A stretch of DNA of 64,000 bases from assembly GCA_963751245.1 (NCBI GenBank), contig CAVVTR010000004.1, positions 62,001 to 126,000 of the forward strand, given 5' to 3'. Origin of the DNA: CAVVTR01 sp963751245 (GTDB lineage Bacteria; Acidobacteriota; Thermoanaerobaculia; Thermoanaerobaculales; Thermoanaerobaculaceae). The stretch's first letter is position 1. Each line of letters starts with the position of its first letter. Below the pieces are notes generated by a model. That model was given only the letters and a program-made list of their open reading frames with translations. It was not told the DNA's origin and searched no databases. Of this stretch, positions 9,339 to 17,368 are shown one piece after another. The position numbers and the translations under genes were made by a program.

Positions 9339-10489
9339 CGCCCGCCCTCCGCACCAGTGGCGTCGCGGAGCACCACGGTGAAGGTGCTCCCCTCCCCGGG
9401 CGCGCCGCTCACCGCGACGTCGCCGTCGTAGAGCAGGGCGAGCTTCTTCACGATGGACAGGCCCAGCCCCGAGCCCGGGATCCCCTTCGTGCGCTCGTTG
9501 CGGATCCGCACGAACTCACCGAACAGCCGGGCCTGCTCCTCCGCGTCGAGGCCGATGCCGGTGTCCGCCACCGACAACGAGGCGCCGCGGCCGCCGCGGG
9601 CCACCGTCACGTCCACCCGTCCTCCCTTCCGGTTGTACTTCACCGCGTTGGACAGCAGGTTGTCGAGGACGATGCCGATCTCGTCGGCGTCGGCTCGCAG
9701 CGTCACGGGCCCGGCGGCGTGGAGCTCGAGGGTCACCCCGCGGTCCTCCGCGGCGGGCCGCGCCCGCTCCAGGGCGGCGGCCGCCAGGGCGGTCAGCTCC
9801 AGCGCCACGAGATCCCGCGGCCGCTCCCCCGACTCGATGCGGGTGAGGTCGAGGAGGTCGGCGATCAGCTTGCGCATGCCCTCGATCCGCTCGCCGCTGC
9901 GGGCGATGACCTCCTCGTACTTGGGGGTCTGCGGAGCCACCACCCCCTCGCGGAGGAGCTCCAGGTACCCCTGCACCGCCGCCAGCGGCGCCTTGAGCTC
10001 GTGGGCGAGCACCGAGACGAACTGGAAGCGGACCCGCCGCTTCTCCGCGGCGAGCCTGCGGGCCTCGCGCTGGAGGACCAGGTGCTTCGCCGCCTTGTAG
10101 ACCGTGCTCTTGAGCTCCTCCGGCGTGAAGGGCTTGGCCAGGAAGTCGTGCGCGCCGCGCCTGGTCGCGGCCACGGCCGTCTCGATGGTGGCGTAGGCCG
10201 TGATCATGACGACGAGGACGTCGCCGTTGCGCCTGCGCAGCTCCTCCAGCACGTCCATCCCCTGGATGCCGGGCAGCTTGTGGTCCAGGAGCACGATGTC
10301 CGGCGGCGCCGAAGCGATCGCCTGGAGCGCCTCCTCCCCGGTGGCCGCCTCGGCCGTGACGAACCCCACCTGCCCCTCGACCTCGCTCAGGCGCACCGTG
10401 TGGTCGCGCAGAACCCGCGCGACCCCGAGGCGGATCCCGGGCTCGTCGTCGACGACCAGGAGCGAGAGCTTCTCCACGGCGGTGCTCAC
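9335..10489 (-). CDS. Receiver-histidine kinase hybrid (REC-HisKA-HATPase)
   Basis: The 384-residue protein has an N-terminal receiver (VVDDEPG, phospho-acceptor in LLDHKLPG, Lys in LAKPF), a short coiled linker, and a histidine kinase with the H-box LAHELKAPL and N, G1 and G2 boxes (LLSNAVKYN, DTGIGL, GSGLGLSI). It has no membrane segment, so it acts in the cytoplasm. Its receiver could be phosphorylated by the H-cluster kinase encoded two genes upstream. The GTG start at 10489 overlaps the previous stop; the longer frame upstream lacks similarity. Confidence 0.88.
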   Translation of the reverse strand: MSTAVEKLSLLVVDDEPGIRLGVARVLRDHTVRLSEVEGQVGFVTAEAATGEEALQAIASAPPDIVLLDHKLPGIQGMDVLEELRRRNGDVLVVMITAYATIETAVAATRRGAHDFLAKPFTPEELKSTVYKAAKHLVLQREARRLAAEKRRVRFQFVSVLAHELKAPLAAVQGYLELLREGVVAPQTPKYEEVIARSGERIEGMRKLIADLLDLTRIESGERPRDLVALELTALAAAALERARPAAEDRGVTLELHAAGPVTLRADADEIGIVLDNLLSNAVKYNRKGGRVDVTVARGGRGASLSVADTGIGLDAEEQARLFGEFVRIRNERTKGIPGSGLGLSIVKKLALLYDGDVAVSGAPGEGSTFTVVLRDATGAEGGR

Positions 10490-10890
10490 TCTCCGGTCCG
10501 GAGCAGCCTCCGGACCTCGCGACGCAGCTGCTCGAAGCGGACAGGCTTGTCGAGGACGGTGTCGGCCGCCACCCAGGCGCGCTCCTCGCGGGTCGAGGCG
10601 TCGAAGGCGAGGCCGGTCACGCCGGCGACGGCGGTGACGAGGATGACCGGCACCCCGGGCCACCGCCGCCTGATGAGGTGGCACAGCACGAATCCGCTGT
10701 CCGGGTGCTCCATCATGAGGTCCACCACGGCGAGGTCGAACCCGCCGCCCTCCACGACGAGCCGGCCCGCCGCCTCGCCGTCCGCGCTCACGGTTGCGAG
10801 CCCGGCCTGCTCGAACTGGAACGCCATCTGTTCCAGGAAGTCAGGGTCGTCGTCGACCAGCAGCACCGTCTTCGCCGTCACCGGCGTCAT
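10486..10890 (-). CDS. Stand-alone response-regulator receiver with extended loop
   Basis: The 134-residue single receiver domain has VDDDPD, phospho-acceptor in VVDLMMEHPDSG, and Lys in LDKP. It shares with the receiver at 7800-8180 the unusual MMExPDxG segment and an expanded region before the Lys (VTGLAFDASTREERAW). No DNA-binding domain is present. The ATG at 10890 follows a strong GAGGAGGAGG ribosome site. It sits directly after the H-cluster sensor kinase (13 bases), a likely cognate pair. Confidence 0.88.
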   Translation of the reverse strand: MTPVTAKTVLLVDDDPDFLEQMAFQFEQAGLATVSADGEAAGRLVVEGGGFDLAVVDLMMEHPDSGFVLCHLIRRRWPGVPVILVTAVAGVTGLAFDASTREERAWVAADTVLDKPVRFEQLRREVRRLLRTGE

Positions 10891-10903
10891 CGTCCTCCTC
10901 CTC

Positions 10904-12949
10904 TCATATGCCCCCCGCGGCGCCGCCGGGAGCGGCCTCCCCGGCCCCGCGCCGGGGAAGCACCACCGTGAACTCCGTGCCGGTGGGGCCGGCACCGTGG
11001 TCGGCGTTGGTCGCCACCCGGATCTCCCCCCGATGCATCTTGACGATCCCGTACGTCACCGGCAGCCCGAGGCCGGTCCCCTTCCCCATGGGCTTGGTGG
11101 TGAAGAACGGCTCGAAGATCGTGTTCATGTGCTCGGGCGCGATGCCGGTGCCGGTGTCGGCCACCGCCACGACCACGGCTTCGCCGCTGAGCCCCGTCGA
11201 GACCGTGAGGAGCCCGCCGTCGGGCATGGCCTCCACCGCGTTGGTCAGGAGGTTCGCGAGGACCTGGATGATCTGGTCCCGGTCCAGCTCGGCGGTGAGA
11301 CCGGGTGTGCGGTGGCGCACCCGGAGCGTCACGGACGGAGGGATGGCGACGGTGCGCAGGCCCGCCGTGACGAGCCCGGCGATCTCGGTCTCCTGCAGGA
11401 GCACCCTGTTCTGGCGTGCGAAGTTGAGGAGGCCGGCGACGATCTTGCGGCACCGGTCGGCCTGGGAGACGATCATCTCCAGGTCCCCGCGCCCCGGCGA
11501 CGAGGCCTCGCACGCCTCGAGCATCATGTGCGCGTAGAGCAGCACCACGCCGAGGGGGTTGTTGACCTCGTGGGCGATGCCGGCCGCCAGCTGTCCCATG
11601 CTCGCCAGCCTCTCCGTGTGCATGAGCGCCTGCTGCGCGCTGGCGAGCTGCTCGTGGGAGCGGGCCAGCTCGTCCACCGTGCGCCGCAGCCTCTCGATGG
11701 TCGAGGGCAGGCACATCTCGCTCTCGGCGAGCGCCTTGCAGACGGCAATCGCGTGCTCGCGGCAGGTGTCGTACCCGCAGGCCCCGCAGTTGAGCTCGTC
11801 CTGAGCGGTTCGCTTGCCCATACGGGCCATGACAGAGGCGATCTCGTCCCCGGAGGGCGCCGGGATCCTCTGGTCGTCCGGCCTGAAGGCGCGGCCCAGC
11901 GGAAGGTCGGCGAGGGCGTCCACGTCGGCCTGCCACCGCGCGGCGTCGAAACCCTCCAGGCTGGTCCTGGCGAACCGGCTGACCAGCGCCCGCCGCCGGA
12001 ACAGCGGCGTGTCGACGCTCATCCCCGCACCCATGGTGCACCCGTTGCAGCACAGCAGCTCCAGGAGCCGTGCGCTGAGATCCAGGTCGCCGGACTCGAA
12101 CTCCTTGATGACCTCCACGAAGGCGCTGCGGCCTTCCGCCGCAACCACCTCGCCGGTGATGAGGTCCTCCTGGATGCCGGCCGCCTGCAGCATCCCGCGT
12201 CCCACCGGAAACAACGTGCCGAGGCGGCCCCGCGGCGGGTCGAAGGCGCTCTCCGCAACGCCCTCCGGCGTGACACCCCGCCGGCGGAACAGCTCGCGCA
12301 CCTCGCGGAAGGTGAGCACCTCGTCCACCTCGGCCGGACCCGTCCCCCGGGCCTCCTCGCCCTTCTTCGCGACACAGGGGCCGATGAAGACGACCCTGAG
12401 GCCGGCGCCGTGAATCCGGTGCAGCGCCCGCGCGGTGGCCACCATCGGCGAGACCACCGGCGCCAGGTACTCCACAAGGCCCGGGTGGTAGCGCTCGACG
12501 TAGGCGACGATTGCCGGGCAGGCGGTGGAGATGTAGCACCTGTGGGGGTTGTCGGCCAGCATCCGACGGTAGGCGGCGGCCACCAGGTCGGCCCCGAACG
12601 CCACCTCGTTGACGTGGGTGAAGCCCACCGCCCGCAGCATGCCCGCCAGGCGCGGGGCGCTCAGCTCGGCGAACTCGGCCGGGAAGCTGGGGGCCAGGCA
12701 CGCCGACACCGGCGCCCCGCCGGCCAGCAGGGCCTCCACCGCAGCCAGGGAGGATGTCGCCACCTTGGCCTGCTGACTGCAGACGCGGACGCAGTTGCCA
12801 CAGCCGATGCACCGCTCGCCGATCACCTCCGCCTGCGAGCCGGTGATCCGGATGGCCTTGGCCGGACACTCGCGCACGCAGGTGTAGCAGACGCGGCACC
12901 GCTCCTTCACCGTCGTGACCAGCAGCGGGGGGGGCGTGGCGAAGGTCAT
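10904..12949 (-). CDS. H-cluster-domain sensor histidine kinase (ferredoxin + [FeFe]-hydrogenase-like + FeS + HisKA-HATPase)
   Basis: The 681-residue fusion begins with two [4Fe-4S] ferredoxin motifs (CRVCYTCVRECP and CIGCGNCVRVC, residues 18-57). It continues as an [FeFe]-hydrogenase large-domain homologue that keeps cysteines at L1 (STACPAI, about 140), L2 (GPCVAKKGE) and L3 (ELLCCNGCTMGAG). Next comes an extra FeS motif (NCGACGYDTCREHAIAVC), then a soluble kinase with H-box GIAHEVNNPLG (about 459) and G boxes DTGTGI and GTGLGLPV. Sensory [FeFe] hydrogenases (HydS, group C) are known to lie near signalling genes; here sensor and kinase are one chain. I infer H2 or redox sensing. It starts 12 bases after hydA2 and precedes the receiver gene. 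Confidence 0.85.
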   Translation of the reverse strand: MTFATPPPLLVTTVKERCRVCYTCVRECPAKAIRITGSQAEVIGERCIGCGNCVRVCSQQAKVATSSLAAVEALLAGGAPVSACLAPSFPAEFAELSAPRLAGMLRAVGFTHVNEVAFGADLVAAAYRRMLADNPHRCYISTACPAIVAYVERYHPGLVEYLAPVVSPMVATARALHRIHGAGLRVVFIGPCVAKKGEEARGTGPAEVDEVLTFREVRELFRRRGVTPEGVAESAFDPPRGRLGTLFPVGRGMLQAAGIQEDLITGEVVAAEGRSAFVEVIKEFESGDLDLSARLLELLCCNGCTMGAGMSVDTPLFRRRALVSRFARTSLEGFDAARWQADVDALADLPLGRAFRPDDQRIPAPSGDEIASVMARMGKRTAQDELNCGACGYDTCREHAIAVCKALAESEMCLPSTIERLRRTVDELARSHEQLASAQQALMHTERLASMGQLAAGIAHEVNNPLGVVLLYAHMMLEACEASSPGRGDLEMIVSQADRCRKIVAGLLNFARQNRVLLQETEIAGLVTAGLRTVAIPPSVTLRVRHRTPGLTAELDRDQIIQVLANLLTNAVEAMPDGGLLTVSTGLSGEAVVVAVADTGTGIAPEHMNTIFEPFFTTKPMGKGTGLGLPVTYGIVKMHRGEIRVATNADHGAGPTGTEFTVVLPRRGAGEAAPGGAAGGI

Positions 12950-12961
12950 GGCCTCTCGTTC

Positions 12962-14680
12962 CTAGGCGACGACGGGCCGGCGGGCGTAGCGGGTGTGGAG
13001 GAGGCGGTGGCTGAGCTCGCCCAGGGGCCGTCCGAGGAACCCCTCGTAGAGGTCGCGGACCGCCTCGTTGCGGTGCGCCACCCGCAGCGCGGCGCCGCGA
13101 TCGATGGCGTAGAGGCGGCGCATGCGCCCGCGGACGGCCTCCGGATCGGCGCCGATGAGCTGGCCGCCACCGCCCACGCAGCCGCCGGGGCAGCTCATCA
13201 CCTCGACGAAGTGGAGGTCGTCCCGGCCGCCGCGGAGCTCCTCGAGCAGCCGGCGGGCGTTCGCCAGGCCGCTGACCACCGCCACACCCAGCTCGCGCCC
13301 GCCAATACGGAGCCGGGCCTCCCTGACGCCCTCGGTCCCGCGCACGGCAGTCAGGTCGAGGGGGTCGATCTCGCCGCCGGTCAGCAGGTGGGCGGCGGTG
13401 CGCAGGGCGGCCTCCATGACCCCTCCGCTCGCGCCGAAGATCTTCCCCGCGCCGCTCCGGCGGCCGAAGGGTCGGTCCGCCTCCTCGGGCGCCAGCCGGC
13501 ACGGATCGAGGCCGTGCATGCGGACGAGCTGGACCAGCTCCCGGGTGGTGAGCACGGCGTCCACGTCGGCGATCCCGTCGTGGACCATCTCCGGCCGCGC
13601 CGCCTCGTGCTTCTTCGCCGTGCAGGGCATCACGGCAACGCTGAAGATCGTCGCGGGGTCGATCCCCTCGCACCGCGCCCAGTGGCTCTTGACCACGGCG
13701 CCCAGCATCTGCTGGGGGCTCTTGCAGGTGGACAGGTGGGGGATCATGTCCGGAAAGAACGACTCCACGAAGGTGATCCAGGCCGGCGAGCAGCTCGTCA
13801 TGAGCGGCAGCGGGCCGCCACCCTCGAGCCGCCCGACGAGCTCCGAGGCCTCCTCCATCACGGTGAGGTCGGCGCTGAACGCAGTGTCGAAGACGCGGTC
13901 GAAGCCGAGACGGCGCAGGGCGGTGGTCAGGATCCCGGTGGCGTCCTCCTCCTCGGGCAGGCCGAACGCCTCGGCCACCGTCACCGACACGGCCGGAGCG
14001 TGCTGGACCACCACAGTGAGGCTGGGATCCATGATCGCGTGCATGACGCGCTTGACGTGGCTCTGCTCGGACAGCGCCCCGGTGGGGCACACCATGACGC
14101 ACTGCCCGCAGAGGACGCAGGACGACAGGTTGAGGGCCTCGCCGAACGCCGGACCCACCCGGGTGGCGCTGCCCCTCCCCGTGAAGTCGATGGCGGCGAC
14201 GCCCTGGATCTCCTCACACATCCGGACGCACTTGCCGCACAGGATGCACTTGGAGGGGTCCCTGGCCAGCGCGGGCCCCGAGATGTCCACCACGTGCCTC
14301 GCCCGGATGGTGGTGAAACGGCGGCTGTCGATGCCCAGCTCCGCGGCCAGCGACCGCAGCTCGCAGTCGCCGTTGCGCACGCAGTACAGGCAGTCGTCCG
14401 GGTGCGCCGCCAGGAGCAGCTCGAGGATCGTCTGCCGCGCCCGGACGGCACGGGGCGAGTGGGTGCGGATGCACATGCCGTCGGCCACCGGGAACGAGCA
14501 GCTCGGCACGAGCCCGCGCTGGCCCTCCACCTCGACGACGCACATGCGGCACGCGCCCGTGGGCAGCAGCCCGGCCATGTGGCACAGCGTCGGCACCCGC
14601 ACCCCCACCCGGTTCAGCGCCTCGAGGATCGTGTCCCCTGCCTGGGCTTCGACGGACCGGCCGTTGACGTCGATCTTCAT
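12962..14680 (-). CDS. hydA: [FeFe] hydrogenase catalytic subunit HydA, set 2
   Basis: The 572-residue intact HydA has a [2Fe-2S] domain (about 1-80, CHMAGLLPTGACRMC), the His/Cys-ligated [4Fe-4S] (HPDDCLYCVRNGDC), two [4Fe-4S] motifs (CILCGKCVRMC, CVLCGQCVMVCP) and the H-cluster motifs L1 TSCSPAW (about 293), L2 MPCTAKK (about 350) and L3 MSCPGGCVGGGG (about 493). L3 has Ser where the family usually has Ala (MAC). It would form a trimer with the upstream hydB2 and hydC2, reducing protons or oxidising H2 with NAD(H) and probably ferredoxin. ATG 14680 lies 11 bases after hydB2. Confidence 0.93.
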   Translation of the reverse strand: MKIDVNGRSVEAQAGDTILEALNRVGVRVPTLCHMAGLLPTGACRMCVVEVEGQRGLVPSCSFPVADGMCIRTHSPRAVRARQTILELLLAAHPDDCLYCVRNGDCELRSLAAELGIDSRRFTTIRARHVVDISGPALARDPSKCILCGKCVRMCEEIQGVAAIDFTGRGSATRVGPAFGEALNLSSCVLCGQCVMVCPTGALSEQSHVKRVMHAIMDPSLTVVVQHAPAVSVTVAEAFGLPEEEDATGILTTALRRLGFDRVFDTAFSADLTVMEEASELVGRLEGGGPLPLMTSCSPAWITFVESFFPDMIPHLSTCKSPQQMLGAVVKSHWARCEGIDPATIFSVAVMPCTAKKHEAARPEMVHDGIADVDAVLTTRELVQLVRMHGLDPCRLAPEEADRPFGRRSGAGKIFGASGGVMEAALRTAAHLLTGGEIDPLDLTAVRGTEGVREARLRIGGRELGVAVVSGLANARRLLEELRGGRDDLHFVEVMSCPGGCVGGGGQLIGADPEAVRGRMRRLYAIDRGAALRVAHRNEAVRDLYEGFLGRPLGELSHRLLHTRYARRPVVA

Positions 14681-14691
14681 CGCCGCTCTCC

Positions 14692-16686
14692 TCACTGGAC
14701 GGTGACGGCGTCGCACCGGCACACCGCGACGCAGGTCCCACAGCCGACGCAACGTTCCGAGGCGATGGTGTGGACGGCCCGCGGCGCCCCGGCGATGGCG
14801 TCGGCCGGACACGCCTTGGCGCACAGCCCGCACCCCTTGCACAGCTCCTCGTCGATCCGGTAGGTGAGCAGACCGCTGCACACCCCGGCCGGGCAGCGGC
14901 GGTCGTAGACGTGGGCGTCGACCTCGTCGCGGAACCACCGCAGGGTGGAAAGCACGGGGTTCGGCGCCGACTGGCCCAGGCCGCACAGGCTGGTGTCCTG
15001 GATCACCTCGGCGAGGTGGGTCAGCGCCATCACGCCGCGGAACCGCTCCAGGGCGTCGAAGCCCTCCTCCGCGCGGTGGGGCCGCCCGAGGCTCCGGAGG
15101 ATCTCCAGCATGCGCCGGGTCCCCTCGCGGCAGGGGATGCACTTGCCGCAGCTCTCGCGCTGGATGAAGTCCATGAAGAACGTGGCCACGTCCACCATGC
15201 AGGTGTCCTCGTCCATGACCACGAGGCCGCCGGAGCCCATCATCGCGCCGACGCCCTTCAGGGACTCGTAGTCCACCTCGATGTCGAGGTGCTGATCGGG
15301 GATGCAGCCCCCCGAGGGCCCGCCGATCTGCACCGCCTTGAAGGCGCGCCCGCCGGGGACGCCGCCGCCGGCGTCGAAGACGATCTGCCGGAGCCGGGTG
15401 CCCATGGCTACCTCCACGAGGCCCGTGCGGTTGACCTTTCCCGAGAGGGCGAACACCTTCGTGCCCCGGCTCCCTCCGGTGCCCGTGGCGGCGAACGCTT
15501 CCGCGCCGCCTGCGGCGATGGAGGGCACGTTGGCCAGCGTCTCCACGTTGTTGATCACCGTGGGCCGGCCGCCGAGCCCCGTGCTGACCGGGTACGGCGG
15601 CCGCGGCCGCGGCATGCCCCGCCTTCCCTCGAGGCTGTGGATCAACGCCGTCTCCTCGCCGCACACGAACGCCCCGGCACCCTGCCGCACCAGCACCTGC
15701 AGGTCGAAGGTCCCGCCGCACACGCCACGGCCCAGGAACCCCAGCTCCGTCGCATCCGCGATGGCCCGCTGCAGCCGCTTCACGGCCAGCGGGTACTCGG
15801 CGCGGATGTACACGCAGGCGGTGTCGGCGCCGATGGCATACGCGGCGATCGCCATGCCCTCCAGCAGCCGGTGGGGGTCGCCCTCGATCACCGCCCGGTC
15901 CATGAACGCCCCGGGGTCGCCCTCGTCCGCGTTGCAGATGAGCACCCTGGGCCCGGCCGGCGCCTCGCGGGCCAGGCGCCACTTCCGCCCCGTCGGAAAA
16001 CCGCCGCCGCCCCGACCCCGAAGGCCGCTCCGCTCGACGGCGGCGCACACTGCCTCCGGGCTCCCGGCCGCCACCACGGCGGCCAGCGCCCGGTACCCGC
16101 CGCGGGCCACAGCCTCCCGCACGTCGCCGGGATCCACGATGCCGCAGTTGGCCAGCACCCACCTGGTCTGCAGGGCGAAGAAGGGGTGCCGATCCAGAAA
16201 GGGAACCCCGAACCACGGCTCGAGAGCCGCGTTGCGGTGCTGGCCCAGCACGGCGTCCGGCGGGATACTCCCGGCCAGGGCCGCGCCGAGGATTCCCTCC
16301 ACCCGGTCTTCCCGGACGCTCTGGAAGCACACCCGGGTGCGTCCGGGAAGCTGCACGTCCATCAGCGGCTCCACGGAGCACGTGCCCAGGCACCCCACCT
16401 CGACGACGTCCGCCTCCACGCCGTGGCGAAAGAGCCAGGCGCCCACCGCCTCCAGGGTCCGCGCCGCGCCCGCGCCGAGGCCGCAGGTGCCCGTGCCCAC
16501 GTACACCACCGGGCGCCGGATCGAATCGCGCCGGGTCCGCTCCCGCCACGTCCGGCGCCTCCGGGTGCACCCGTCGTCCTCGTGGCACAGCGGCCCGCCG
16601 AGCACGCACGGCACCAGATCCGCACAGGGGCTCCCCGGGGAGTGCCAGCACCGCTCGCAGCACGGCTCCAGCATCGTCTCAGCCAT
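14692..16686 (-). CDS. hydB: NADH/FMN-binding subunit HydB, full-length form with Cys-rich N-terminus, set 2
   Basis: The 664-residue protein has, in order, an unusual Cys-rich leader (Cys at 9, 10, 13, 21, 27, 34 and 40), a thioredoxin-like region (GTGTCGLGAGA ... GCLGTCS), the NuoF core with FMN loop GRGGGGFPTG and NADH motif GAGAFVCGEETALI, the [4Fe-4S] motif SCGKCIPC, and a C-terminal 2[4Fe-4S] ferredoxin (CKGCGLCAKACP, CVGCGTCVAVC). This is the layout of HydB from electron-bifurcating hydrogenases. In the thioredoxin-like region one of the usual cysteines is not evident. ATG 16686 overlaps the hydC2 stop by eight bases. Confidence 0.92.
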   Translation of the reverse strand: MAETMLEPCCERCWHSPGSPCADLVPCVLGGPLCHEDDGCTRRRRTWRERTRRDSIRRPVVYVGTGTCGLGAGAARTLEAVGAWLFRHGVEADVVEVGCLGTCSVEPLMDVQLPGRTRVCFQSVREDRVEGILGAALAGSIPPDAVLGQHRNAALEPWFGVPFLDRHPFFALQTRWVLANCGIVDPGDVREAVARGGYRALAAVVAAGSPEAVCAAVERSGLRGRGGGGFPTGRKWRLAREAPAGPRVLICNADEGDPGAFMDRAVIEGDPHRLLEGMAIAAYAIGADTACVYIRAEYPLAVKRLQRAIADATELGFLGRGVCGGTFDLQVLVRQGAGAFVCGEETALIHSLEGRRGMPRPRPPYPVSTGLGGRPTVINNVETLANVPSIAAGGAEAFAATGTGGSRGTKVFALSGKVNRTGLVEVAMGTRLRQIVFDAGGGVPGGRAFKAVQIGGPSGGCIPDQHLDIEVDYESLKGVGAMMGSGGLVVMDEDTCMVDVATFFMDFIQRESCGKCIPCREGTRRMLEILRSLGRPHRAEEGFDALERFRGVMALTHLAEVIQDTSLCGLGQSAPNPVLSTLRWFRDEVDAHVYDRRCPAGVCSGLLTYRIDEELCKGCGLCAKACPADAIAGAPRAVHTIASERCVGCGTCVAVCRCDAVTVQ

Positions 16687-17149
16687 CGCGCTCCGCCTCC
16701 TTCCGGCAGCGGGCCGCGAGCCTGCGCACCGCATCCACCGTCACGCCTCCGAAGAACTCCCCGTTGACGCACACCACCGGCGCGAGCCCGCAGGCTCCCA
16801 GGCAGGACACCACCTCGACGCTGAACAGCCCGTCCCGGGAGGTCTGCCCGGGCTCCACCCCCAACGTCCGCCGCAACACATCCAGCACACCGGCCGAACC
16901 GCTCACGTGGCACGCCGTCCCGCGGCAGACCTGGAAGTGGAAGCGGCCCAGCGGCAGGAAGCGGAACTGGTTGTAGAACGTCGCCACCCCGTAGACCTTG
17001 CTCACCGGCAGTCCCAGGTGCGCGCTCACCTCGGCGACGGTGCCCCTCGAGAGGTAGCCCTGCGCCTCCTGGACCTCCTGCAGGATCGGGATGAGGCAGT
17101 CCCGCCCGGCACCCTCGTAGCGCTCCAGGATCTCCGCGAGTCCGCCCAT
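16679..17149 (-). CDS. hydC: Thioredoxin-like [2Fe-2S] subunit HydC (NuoE-like), set 2
   Basis: The 156-residue NuoE/HydC protein has cluster cysteines in CRGTAC and CLGACG, and the family segment VSKVYGVATFYNQF. It starts the hydCBA2 operon: ATG 17149 follows the strong ribosome site GGGAGGAG, and a promoter lies about 185 bases upstream. Confidence 0.92.
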   Translation of the reverse strand: MGGLAEILERYEGAGRDCLIPILQEVQEAQGYLSRGTVAEVSAHLGLPVSKVYGVATFYNQFRFLPLGRFHFQVCRGTACHVSGSAGVLDVLRRTLGVEPGQTSRDGLFSVEVVSCLGACGLAPVVCVNGEFFGGVTVDAVRRLAARCRKEAERDG

Positions 17150-17328
17150 CGCTCTCCTCCCGGCCCCCGCCGGCGGTCCGGAACCGCGTCCCCGCCGCCC
17201 GGCCCGCAGGTACACCCTCCCCGCCACCGGTGACCCGGTGCCGGCGCCTCCCGCGGGTGCGGACCCCCGGGAGACGGCAATCGTTCTCGTCGACCGTGAT
17301 GCGGCGGCGCTGCGGTTCAGGCCGGCAT

Positions 17329-17357
17329 GTGAAACATATCACTTTCACGATATCGTG
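17329..17357. promoter_or_regulatory. Two overlapping palindromes (operator candidate) over the hydCBA2 promoter
   Basis: GTGAAA (17329-17334) and TTTCAC (17343-17348) form a perfect inverted repeat with an 8-base spacer. CACGATATCGTG (17346-17357) is a perfect 12-base palindrome that shares three bases with it. Both lie across the -10 and spacer of the promoter, a position typical of repressor or regulator binding. The left part, GTGAAACATATCAC, recurs in similar form at 8249-8262. Confidence 0.5.
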
Positions 17358-17361
17358 GCAA
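17333..17361 (-). promoter_or_regulatory. Promoter of hydCBA2 operon
   Basis: On the minus strand TTGCCA (17361-17356) and TATGTT (17338-17333) are separated by 17 bases, a good sigma70-type spacing. Transcription would start near 17326, giving a leader of about 175 bases before hydC2. The element overlaps two palindromes, which suggests direct control. Confidence 0.5.
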
Positions 17362-17368
17362 GACCCCT

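Noticed and set aside
9719..14863. A 1714-codon open frame on the plus strand across the hyd island, and similar long ones at 2406-5045, 5097-7598 and 45994-48513
   Set aside because: They run antisense to genes with clear motifs. At this GC content stops are rare in mirror frames; composition is Arg/His/Ala/Gly-rich with no known domain.
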